A DNA stretch of 64,000 nt from Acidimicrobiia bacterium (GTDB lineage Bacteria > Actinomycetota > Acidimicrobiia > Acidimicrobiales > Aldehydirespiratoraceae): the NCBI GenBank assembly GCA_022819505.1, contig JAJEHD010000021.1, forward strand, positions 1 through 64,000. The letters run 5' to 3'. The notes under the pieces are model-generated. The model searched no databases and had not been told where the DNA came from. It saw nothing but the letters and a program-made list of their open reading frames with translations. The position numbers were made by a program, and so were the translations under genes. This document shows positions 8,517 to 15,537 of the stretch, piece after piece (within the stretch, counting starts at the first letter, position 1; each line of letters starts with the position of its first letter).

Positions 8517-8672
8517 ATGGGATTGTTCCGTCGACGCCGAGGCCTCGACTTGCGACCTCTCTCAGAGCTGCACGACGAGTTCATGAAGCGGCCGAACGCG
8601 GAGGAACTCTTGGCCGAAGCCGACGACTACCTCACGCAGCGCGAGAACGAGCAGGTATTGCGAGCCGAATGA
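8517..8672 (+). CDS. small charged protein following the toxin gene
   Basis: The 51-residue product starts MGLFRRRRGLDLRPLSELHDEF and is predicted helical and acidic at its end (AEADDYLTQRENEQVL). TAGGCT at 8503-8508 lies 8 nt before the ATG, the same leaderless arrangement as the toxin gene. It may be a non-HTH antitoxin or an unrelated small protein. I recognise no family. Confidence 0.45.
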   Translation: MGLFRRRRGLDLRPLSELHDEFMKRPNAEELLAEADDYLTQRENEQVLRAE

Positions 8673-8812
8673 CGCAGGCACCCTGGCGGTGTCTGCGCGG
8701 CACAGCCGCTGCGCCCGGGTTACAGGCGTGACCAGTCTCGGCTTCCCTGCGCCCCGCCGCTCGTCTTGGATCCGAACGAGCGTATTGCCTGGCAGCCGGA
8801 AGCCCTCGATTG

Positions 8813-8850
8813 CGATGAGCAGCTACTTCAAGTTCTGATTTTGAATTAAC
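8813..8850 (+). repeat. 38-bp direct repeat flanking hipBA, left copy
   Basis: The copy matches 10621-10658 at 34 of 38 positions. It contains an AT-rich core (TTCAAGTTCT.ATTTTGAATTA) that is conspicuous against the GC-rich background. The two copies bracket hipBA, and each is followed by DUF4143-gene remnants. Confidence 0.75.
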
Positions 8851-8969
8851 CCTCGCGAGCGCGACGTGCGCACCCCGGCTGAGGCGGTTGCGCAGCCCGC
8901 CGCCGCGGCGCCGGGGGGCGCCCCGTTCCGGTTCGCGGCGGTGTCGCGGGTGGGTTGTGATGGAAGCGC

Positions 8970-9015
8970 AATACTGGCAGGAATGTGATGCATCCGCCAT
9001 ACAGATGCCAGTGTT
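8970..9015 (+). promoter_or_regulatory. inverted repeat, likely HipB operator
   Basis: AATACTGGCA (8970-8979) and TGCCAGTGTT (9006-9015) are inverted arms with one mismatch, 26 nt apart. They lie 36-80 nt upstream of the hipB start. HipB proteins autorepress through inverted repeats in this position. TACGAT at 9038-9043 may be the -10 box. Confidence 0.5.
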
Positions 9016-9050
9016 ACGCAAGCACCACATCTCGGAGTACGATGGGGGTC

Positions 9051-9350
9051 ATGCAGGCGCATCCAGGATCCCGACCGCCAGACGACGGACTCGCCTACGT
9101 GGGGATGCGCTCCCCGAAACGAATAGGCCGGGCCCTGCGGGATGCGCGCCGCGCCGCGGGCCTCACGCAGTCAGAGGTGGCCGCGGCCGCCGGGGTGTCG
9201 CGCGAGGCGATCTCGGTGCTGGAGAACGGGCATCGCAGCGCCCGCCTCGAGACGCTCAACGCGGTTCTCTTCGAGTTGGGCTTCGAGTTGGCCTTCGTGC
9301 CGCGAGTGCAGTCACCCGCCGGCGCACCCGAAGGCGCGGGGAATGCCTGA
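9051..9350 (+). CDS. hipB: HipB-like XRE-family antitoxin
   Basis: The 99-residue protein contains one helix-turn-helix: RIGRALRDARRAAGLTQSEV, then AAAAGVSREAISVLENGHR, with a following GFELAFVP strand typical of HipB. ATG 9051 is chosen because TACGAT ends 7 nt before it; ATG 9042 is an alternative. The gene overlaps hipA by 8 bases (ATG of hipA at 9343), so the two are translationally coupled. By family, HipB binds DNA as a dimer and neutralises HipA. Confidence 0.8.
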   Translation: MQAHPGSRPPDDGLAYVGMRSPKRIGRALRDARRAAGLTQSEVAAAAGVSREAISVLENGHRSARLETLNAVLFELGFELAFVPRVQSPAGAPEGAGNA

Positions 9351-10626
9351 CCTCGTCGTGTTCATCGAGGGCAGGCTGGCCGGCGAGATCACAGCCGCCG
9401 ACGGGGGGCGGCCGGCCATGTTCAGATACGACAGGGACTATCTGGCGGGAGGGCGCAGCACTCCCCTGTCGCTCAGCGCTCCGTTGGGCAGCGGGGAACA
9501 TGATGTGACTCGCTGGATTGACGGCCTGTTGCCCGACAGCCTCCAGGTTCGCCGCAAATGGGCGGGCCGCGAGGGCGCCCGCTCCGCCGGCGCCGTGGAC
9601 TTGCTGGGGACTCCCATCGGCTTGGACTGCGCCGGGGCCGTTCAGTTCTGCCGCCCGGGCGACGAGGAGTCGCGCAGCCGCCGCAGCAGCGGCCTGGAGC
9701 CTCAGCGCGAGAGCGACGTGGCCGAGTGGATCAGGCGGGTCCGACGCGACTGGTCGGACTGGAGCGGCATCGGCGCCTCCGGCCAGTTCAGCCTGGCCGG
9801 GGCGCAGCCCAAGTGCGCCCTTCACTGGGACGGGCGCCAGTGGTGCGTCCCGCATGGCGACACGCCGACGACCCACATCCTGAAACCGGGGATGGAGTCG
9901 CACACCGACGCCGAGGTCGTCGAGCATGTGTGCATGACTGCGGCACGGAGCCTCGGAATCGACGCGGCGCTCACGGATCTGGCCCGATTCGAGTCTGAGC
10001 GGGTGTTGGTCGTGACCCGCTTCGATCGTGTTCGGTCAGGCGGTGTCCTGCACAGGCGGCACAACGAGGATCTTTGCCAGGCGCTCGGCCTGAGCCCGGC
10101 TGAGAAGTACCAACTCGACGGAGGCCCCACGCCACACGATGTGGGTGATCTCCTGTTCCATGAAGCGAGCGAGAGCCGGGACGCGCTCTGGCGCTTCTGC
10201 GACGCCCTGGTGTTCAACTGGGCGATCGCCGCCACGGACGGGCACGCCAAGAACTACAGCCTCGTGCTCGACGGCTCCGACGTGTACCTGGCTCCGCTGT
10301 ACGACCTGATCTCGTTCCTGCCCTACGCCTCGGGTGACCCCGAAGAGATCAGCACCGCCATGGCGGCGGGAGACGGTCTGACATGGCGAGCGTCGAGCCG
10401 GCCGTCAGCGTGGGCCGCGGCGGCCGGGGCGCTGCGACTGGATGCCGACGCAGTCATAGACCGGGCAGTCGAGATCACGCGCGGCACCCCCGCCGCGATC
10501 AGCGACGCCATCGACGGCCTCTCTTGCGAGGACCGGGCCTCGCGGGCGCTGCCGCTGCTGCACCACCTCTCCCGGCGACTCGCGAACGCAGCGACGGCCT
10601 CTCTCGTGCACGGCCGCAAACGATGA
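9343..10626 (+). CDS. hipA: HipA-like serine/threonine kinase toxin
   Basis: The 427-residue protein has the HipA order: an N-terminal subdomain, the loop FSLAGAQPK with Ser150 (the autophosphorylated Ser in this family), an ATP-binding THILKP (177-182), the catalytic TDGHAKN (298-304) and the metal-binding APLYDLIS. Length and motifs are normal. HipA phosphorylates glutamyl-tRNA synthetase in E. coli; related kinases have other targets. Although an in-frame codon exists at 9142, ATG 9343 overlapping the hipB stop is the natural start. All key residues are present, so it should be active. Confidence 0.9.
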   Translation: MPDLVVFIEGRLAGEITAADGGRPAMFRYDRDYLAGGRSTPLSLSAPLGSGEHDVTRWIDGLLPDSLQVRRKWAGREGARSAGAVDLLGTPIGLDCAGAVQFCRPGDEESRSRRSSGLEPQRESDVAEWIRRVRRDWSDWSGIGASGQFSLAGAQPKCALHWDGRQWCVPHGDTPTTHILKPGMESHTDAEVVEHVCMTAARSLGIDAALTDLARFESERVLVVTRFDRVRSGGVLHRRHNEDLCQALGLSPAEKYQLDGGPTPHDVGDLLFHEASESRDALWRFCDALVFNWAIAATDGHAKNYSLVLDGSDVYLAPLYDLISFLPYASGDPEEISTAMAAGDGLTWRASSRPSAWAAAAGALRLDADAVIDRAVEITRGTPAAISDAIDGLSCEDRASRALPLLHHLSRRLANAATASLVHGRKR

Positions 10627-10658
10627 GCAGCTGTTTCAAGTTCTAATTTTGAATTAGC
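10621..10658 (+). repeat. 38-bp direct repeat flanking hipBA, right copy
   Basis: Right partner of 8813-8850 (34 of 38 identical). It begins at the last codon of hipA and ends 12 bp before a truncated DUF4143 gene. Confidence 0.75.
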
Positions 10659-10669
10659 CGTTCACTAAC

Positions 10670-11541
10670 CTGGCCCTGCTGGAATCGGTGAGCCAGTCTT
10701 TGGCCGGGCGCAGCGCGGTGCTGCACCTGCTGCCCCTGTCGCGAAGCGAGGTCGTCCGCGTCGGCGGGCACCCGACAGCCTCGACAGCACGCTGATCGCC
10801 GGCGGCTATCCCGCCATCTTCGACCGCGGCCTCGACCCGGCCGAATGGCTCAGCTCCTATGTGGCCACCTACATCGAGCGCGACGTGCGCACCGTGCGCA
10901 GCGTCGGCGACCTCGCCGCGTTCCAGCGTTTCGTCCAGCTCGCCGCGGGACGCACCGCGCAGATGGTCAACTACTCGTCGCTGGCCGGCGACTGCGGCGT
11001 CACCCAGCCCACCGCCAAGGCCTGGCTGAGCATCCTGGAGGCCGGCTTCGTGGTCTTTAGGCTTCCGGCGCTGCGCTCCACGGCGCGCAAGCGGCTCGTC
11101 AAGATGCCGAAGCTGCACTTCTATGACACCGGCCTGGTCTGCTGGCTGCTGGGGATCCGCAGCCCCGACCAGCTCGCGGCCCATCCCCTGCGCGGCCCGA
11201 TCTTCGAGAGCTGGGTGGTGTCGGAGATCGCCAAGCACCGGACCAACCGGGGATCGGCGGGCACCCTGTCGTACTACCGGGACCGCAACGGCGCAGAGGT
11301 CGACCTGGTCGTCGAGGGCCCGGAACAGGCCTCGCTGGTGGAGGCCAAGGCGTCGGCCACCCCCTCGGCGGCCCTGCTGGCCGGAGCACGCCGCGTGCGC
11401 GGCCACCTCGCCGAGTCGCACGCGAGCCCCGACACCCTCTGCGTCTACGGCGGCGACGCGCCCCAGCGCCGCAGCGACGGGCTCATCGTCCCCTGGGAGC
11501 AGCTCCACCACCCCCAGACCCTCGAACACCTCACCCCATAG
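10670..11541 (+). pseudogene. decayed DUF4143 ATPase
   Basis: The sequence opens in the middle of the ATPase domain (LALLESVSQSLAGRSAVLHLLPLSRSEVV). It then shifts frame near 10775-10790 and continues as an intact DUF4143 C-terminal half from DSTLIAGGYPAIFD to the stop. That half includes SYVATYIERDVRTVRSVGDL, LPKLHFYDTGLVCWLLG and YYRDRNGAEVDLVVEG. The Walker A and B regions are missing, so ATPase function is lost. A shorter in-frame start at 10861 could still give a 226-residue fragment. Confidence 0.8.
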
Positions 11542-11554
11542 ACACCGAGACAGG

Positions 11555-11587
11555 ACGCCTCACCTGCCCCACGCGAGCATGAGGCGT
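11555..11587 (+). terminator. weak hairpin after the pseudogene
   Basis: ACGCCTCA (11555-11562) and TGAGGCGT (11580-11587) pair perfectly with a 17-nt loop. There is no clear U-tract, so a terminator role is tentative. Confidence 0.3.
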
Positions 11588-11715
11588 TAACCCCTCGGGT
11601 TCCGGGACGGGGACGTCGAACCCTCGGCCGTAGTGCTCGACGGGCTCATCAGGCGACGGGGAACCAGCGCTCGGTGGCGGGCAAGGAAGGCTCGCCCAGC
11701 ACGGGCGTGCAGACG

Positions 11716-11751
11716 CGAGGAGGCCCCGGCCGTGTGGCCGGGGCCTCCTCG
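11716..11751 (-). terminator. strong GC hairpin after cassette C
   Basis: A 16-bp perfect stem (CGAGGAGGCCCCGGCC with its complement) and GTGT loop lie about 75 bp beyond the stop of the surface gene at 11826. It is nearly identical to 5406-5441, including flanking bases. Confidence 0.75.
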
Positions 11752-11825
11752 GGGTTGGTGGTTTGTATCAGGCGGGAGGGATGGCCCCGGGCCTACCAGC
11801 CCGGAACCGCCCCCGCCTTAAGGGG

Positions 11826-13883
11826 TTAGACGACACTCAACGTGAATATCGCGACATCGCTGGAATCGGTTGGATCGTACGAGGTCACTTCGAGCGTGTC
11901 GTCGTTGCCGCTGTCGGCAGCGAGTGCCGCTTCGAATTCCTCCATCGTGCTCGCGTCAGCACCCACAAAGAACTGGTCGTTGTCGTCGTAGACAATCACG
12001 ACCGGAGCAGCACCGGCGACCAACGTATTCCGATCAAGTTCCACCACATGAATCGCTGAACCGGCGCCGATACCTAGGGCCGTAGCAGGCGATGCCCAGT
12101 AGAACGTCGCCGTGCCAGCAACAGCGGGTGCTACCAGCGCAACGGGACTCGTGTTTGCGGTCAGGGTCTCTACCACACCGGCGGCGCCCGTACGGGTGTA
12201 CCCGATCCGGACAGTACCCGAAGAGTCTGTCTCACGGGCGGTCGTCGGGAGGACCGAACCGGCACCGGCATCACTCGTTAGCAGGACTCCCTGGCCGCGC
12301 ACAGGCTTGCCGTACTGGTCAACCACGGTCACGGTGGCGACGTTGTTGGCAGTGCCGGTAGCGGGTGCTGCGAGGTACTTCGCCGCCGGCGTTACCGAGG
12401 TACGCCTCGCCACTGACGGGGCGTCGGAGAACCTGATCGTCTGCACGCCCGCGGTGGTGTCTGAGATCGCAGGGACCTCAGGAACCGCCGCTGGAATGGT
12501 CACGGTATAGGTCACCGTCGTCCAATCAACCGTCGCGCCGACCGCATCGTCTGCGTCGTTGGGATCGGGGTCGTCCGCTGTGATGGTGAAAGTGGCCTTG
12601 CCGCTGGCGTCAACGATGACCGTCCGTGTCGAGACCTCCCTGCCGGCGTTCACAACACCTGGAGGAATACTGAGGTCGTCCGATGCCTGATTCACGTCCG
12701 TGCCAAGCGCGTCGCCGCTGCGTATCACCACGGTGTAGGTGGCACCGGTTGAAGGCGGCACCGCATCGGCATTGCCGGCGCCGACCAGTTGGATCGTGAC
12801 GGTCACGGTGCTGCCGAAGGCTGCCCGCTCGACGTTCTCGCCTAGGTCGGTCGTGATCTTGGTACCGGTGGCCATCACTGGAGCCGCCGCTGTGAGCTTG
12901 ACGCTGGCGAGCCCTTCGCCGCCGTCCTCGACCTTGTCGCCCAAGTCTCCGGTCCAGGCCCACACAGTGGTGCCGCCCTCGGCCACGGGGATCCTGCCGG
13001 GATCGAAGTCGCCGCTGGCGCCGGTCCTAAAGTCGAGAGCATCGATCTCGCACCTCGTGGCGTTACCGCCCACGGCGGCGGCGAGGCGCCGTGTGTCACA
13101 GCTACCGTCGGCCTTGAAGGCCTCATCGGCCTTGTCCGACGAGAAGACATCGACCGGTGCGCCGGCCACCGGACCGAAGTTGGCGTCACGGACCGAGACG
13201 AGCACCTCACCAGGACCGTCGGACTGGATGGACACGCCCGCAGGACGCGCAGTGGTGTGGCCCAGTGCCCTGGTGATGAACGCAGCCATCTGACCACGGC
13301 TCACCGACGCGGCCGGCGAGAAGTAGCCCATGCCGGTTCCCTTGGCCACGCCCAGCTCATACAGCGCACTGACGGCACTGTCGCTGACACGGTTCAGAGA
13401 GCGACGGGCATCAGCGAAGTAATCCCAATCGCCCCCGGTCACGCCCTCGACTGCGAACGTGCCGTCGGCGTTGTTCTTGACGTTGTCGTTCGCTGAGACG
13501 AGCAGCCTCGCGATGAGCAGCGCCATGTCGGCCCGGTTCACCGGATCCGAACCTGTCGTGGCGAAGTCGCCTACGACCGCTTCGGCGTCGGCGCCAGCAA
13601 TAGCAGCAGCGCGTTCCATGAACAGCACCATCTGTCCCCTGGACACATCATCTTCGGGCCGGAACGTGCCGTCGCCGAAACCGATGGTCACTCCGTAGTA
13701 GGCCAGACAGTTGATGTCGCCGCGGAAGGTGTGCATCTCCGACACGTCCGAGAACATCATGTCGCCGGTGGCGTCGCCCACGCACGCCGACGTTGCAGCC
13801 GGGCTGTTGGGCTTCGAGTCGTCGTCAATCGCGGCCGCGGGGGCGGCCCCGACTGCGAAGAGCGAGGCGATCAAGGCGCTCAC
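11826..13883 (-). CDS. SLH-domain surface protein with bacterial Ig-like domains (cassette C)
   Basis: The 685-residue member of the trio starts MSALIASLFAVGAAPAAA and has conserved Cys34 and Cys59. Three SLH-type segments follow (MFSDVSEMHTFRGDINC.., a shortened second unit, DYFADARRSLNRVSD..). Then come Ig-like sheets with a Big-1-type VTVVDQYGKPVRGQGVLLT, and the shared C-terminal domain (VIVYDDNDQFFV, final FTLSVV). It is shorter than A and B because of the second SLH and one Ig segment. Upstream homology to A and B stops exactly at a palindrome (13910-13925). No ribosome site precedes the GTG. A cell-surface or S-layer-like role is inferred from SLH. Confidence 0.8.
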   Translation of the reverse strand: MSALIASLFAVGAAPAAAIDDDSKPNSPAATSACVGDATGDMMFSDVSEMHTFRGDINCLAYYGVTIGFGDGTFRPEDDVSRGQMVLFMERAAAIAGADAEAVVGDFATTGSDPVNRADMALLIARLLVSANDNVKNNADGTFAVEGVTGGDWDYFADARRSLNRVSDSAVSALYELGVAKGTGMGYFSPAASVSRGQMAAFITRALGHTTARPAGVSIQSDGPGEVLVSVRDANFGPVAGAPVDVFSSDKADEAFKADGSCDTRRLAAAVGGNATRCEIDALDFRTGASGDFDPGRIPVAEGGTTVWAWTGDLGDKVEDGGEGLASVKLTAAAPVMATGTKITTDLGENVERAAFGSTVTVTIQLVGAGNADAVPPSTGATYTVVIRSGDALGTDVNQASDDLSIPPGVVNAGREVSTRTVIVDASGKATFTITADDPDPNDADDAVGATVDWTTVTYTVTIPAAVPEVPAISDTTAGVQTIRFSDAPSVARRTSVTPAAKYLAAPATGTANNVATVTVVDQYGKPVRGQGVLLTSDAGAGSVLPTTARETDSSGTVRIGYTRTGAAGVVETLTANTSPVALVAPAVAGTATFYWASPATALGIGAGSAIHVVELDRNTLVAGAAPVVIVYDDNDQFFVGADASTMEEFEAALAADSGNDDTLEVTSYDPTDSSDVAIFTLSVV

Positions 13884-13903
13884 GGCGAGCAGTGCCCAAC
13901 CCG
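13841..13903 (-). repeat. conserved 5' end of SLH surface genes, copy C
   Basis: Bases 13841-13903 are identical to 7891-7953 of cassette B. Identity with A covers 13861-13903. Upstream of 13903 the sequence is unrelated. Confidence 0.85.
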
Positions 13904-13909
13904 TGCGCG

Positions 13910-13925
13910 AATAGTATGTACTATT
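13910..13925. promoter_or_regulatory. 16-bp palindrome at cassette C boundary
   Basis: AATAGTA-TG-TACTATT is a perfect AT-rich palindrome placed 27 bp upstream of the cassette C GTG and 20 bp from the stop of the recombinase gene. It could be an operator or a recombination core site. Its position exactly where homology between cassettes ends is suggestive. Confidence 0.5.
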
Positions 13926-13944
13926 GATCGAGGATACGGGCCGT

Positions 13945-15171
13945 TCAATGCTTCGCTGATGGGCCCTCTGCCCTTGATTTGTCCCTCATAATGGCGAGTT
14001 GGGGGGTGGTGTCCTGCCCTGTCGAGCGGGGTATCGCCGACAGGAGCACCCTCGCCCAGTCATCCATGAGCTCCCGGCGGGCGGCCAGCAGGTCGGACCG
14101 CTGGTAGGCCCGCTCCACGGCCCCGGCGGTGTGCGCCAGCGCAGCCTCGGCCACCTCGCGGCGCACGCCGGTCTCGGCGCACCAGGTCCTGAACGACGCC
14201 CGCAGACCATGGGGGGTGAACCCCTCCACCCGGGTGAACCTGCTCAGCGAGCCGCTGGTCAGCGTCCGGCCCATCTGCGACGGGAACACCAGCCCCGAGG
14301 CGTTGCCGTAGCCGCGGGCCTCGTCGAGCGCGGCCAGCGCCAGCGGCGACAGCGGCACCACGTGCTGGCGGCCGGTCTTGGTGCGCCCGGCGGGCACCGT
14401 CCACGTATCGGCGTCGAGGTCGACCTCGTCCCAGGCGGCCAGCCTGGCCTCGGCGCTTCGGGTGACCGTGGCGGCCACGAACCACAGGCACGCCGCCGTC
14501 GGGCGCCAGACCTCCGGCGACGAGTCGAGCTTGGCGAGCGCCGCCGCCAGTTTCTCGTGGGGCAGGCTGGCGAAGTGCTGGGCCGGGGAACCGTTGTAGC
14601 GGGGGAGCGCCGCGGTCAGCTGCGGGCCGGCGGGGTCGTCGCGGCGGTGGCCCTCGGCGATGGCCCAGCGCATCACCACCCCCACCCGGGTCTTCACCTT
14701 CCGGGCGGTCTCACGCTTCGTGTGCCAGATCGGGAGCAGGATGCGCACCAGGTCGGCGGTCGTGACCGCGTCCACGGGCACGCTGCCGATCTGGGGGTAG
14801 GCGTAGCGCTGCAGCGACGACCGCCAGTTCGACTCCGACCGGCCGCCGTCCTTCCAGCCGCCGCGGTGCGCGTCGATCACGAGCTCGGAGGCCTCGGCGA
14901 AAGTGGGCACTGAACTGCCGGGACGCAACAGGGTGGGGTCGCCCCCGCCCCGCGCGATCCTGCGGTACTCGTAGGCGAGGTCGCGGGCCTCGGCCAGCGT
15001 CCGGTAGGTCACCGACCCGAGCCCCAGATCCCGGCGCCGGCCCCGGATCGTGCCCCGCCAGACCCACTGCTTGGAGCCCCCCGGCGCCACCCGCAGGATC
15101 AGACCGTGCTGGTCGTAGTACTTGCCCGGCGTCTTGATGCCCCGGACGCTCGCCGCGGTGAGCCTGCCCAT
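13945..15171 (-). CDS. tyrosine recombinase / P4-type integrase
   Basis: The 408-residue protein has an N-terminal DUF4102-like arm-binding domain (about 1-75, KYYDQHGLILRVAPGG), a SAM-like core-binding domain (about 88-185) and a catalytic domain. Catalytic residues visible are Arg238 (TRSAEARLAAW), Lys265 (RTKTGRQHVVPL), His321 and Arg324 (TPHGLRASF), His347 (LAHTAG) and nucleophile Tyr356 (AYQRSD), so it should be active. ATG 15171 follows an AAGGG; a TTG at 15243 would add 24 residues. No phage genes or tRNA target are seen nearby. It lies next to the palindrome and the 5' end of cassette C, so it may mobilise the island or rearrange surface genes. Confidence 0.85.
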   Translation of the reverse strand: MGRLTAASVRGIKTPGKYYDQHGLILRVAPGGSKQWVWRGTIRGRRRDLGLGSVTYRTLAEARDLAYEYRRIARGGGDPTLLRPGSSVPTFAEASELVIDAHRGGWKDGGRSESNWRSSLQRYAYPQIGSVPVDAVTTADLVRILLPIWHTKRETARKVKTRVGVVMRWAIAEGHRRDDPAGPQLTAALPRYNGSPAQHFASLPHEKLAAALAKLDSSPEVWRPTAACLWFVAATVTRSAEARLAAWDEVDLDADTWTVPAGRTKTGRQHVVPLSPLALAALDEARGYGNASGLVFPSQMGRTLTSGSLSRFTRVEGFTPHGLRASFRTWCAETGVRREVAEAALAHTAGAVERAYQRSDLLAARRELMDDWARVLLSAIPRSTGQDTTPQLAIMRDKSRAEGPSAKH

Positions 15172-15537
15172 CCCTTGAATCCCCTGAAACCGCTCCGATC
15201 GCCCGTCTATACGTGTGTTCAGCCTTGTCTGTGTGGGGGACAAGGTGAGGGCATCGGGCGCGATTTGTGCGTCTTTTGGGCCCTATTTCGGGCTGATTTT
15301 AGGGCTATTTCATGCGGATTCGGAGGCCTGTTCTGGGCCATGTTCTGGGCCGTGTCTGGGGCCATGTCGGGGGTCATTTTCGGCAACTCCTGCTTCAGAT
15401 GGTTCAGTAGAATTCAATCAATACAGTGCTGCATTGATAATTCACCGTACATAGAAGTTAGCATCAACGCTCCCCCGGAACCGAACCGCACCCGTATCGT
15501 CAATACCCCTCACCCGGCCGGGCCGGGCCGTCCGGGG
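15172..15537. other. 366-bp stretch without a gene
   Basis: Lower-GC sequence upstream of the integrase. It contains several degenerate 11-13-bp repeats of the type CTGGGCCATGTT (about 15320-15370) and an AT-rich patch with AATTCAATCAATAC near 15410. No coding region or RNA gene is recognised. Confidence 0.4.

Larger units (their letters stand above)
8673..9050. other. gene-poor stretch upstream of hipBA
   Basis: No credible gene is seen here. It holds the first direct repeat (8813-8850), an 18-base match to the inside of a DUF4143 gene (8857-8874 equals 10876-10893, encoding ERDVRT) and the inverted repeat in front of hipB. It looks like a deletion scar of a DUF4143 ATPase gene. Confidence 0.5.

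Noticed and set aside
10861..11541. Intact small gene
   Set aside because: The homologous part of a DUF4143 protein begins upstream in another frame (10670-10780) and the Walker motifs are gone, so it is better called a pseudogene.
13945..15171. Prophage
   Set aside because: Only an integrase is present; no capsid, tail, lysis or replication genes are seen within the window.
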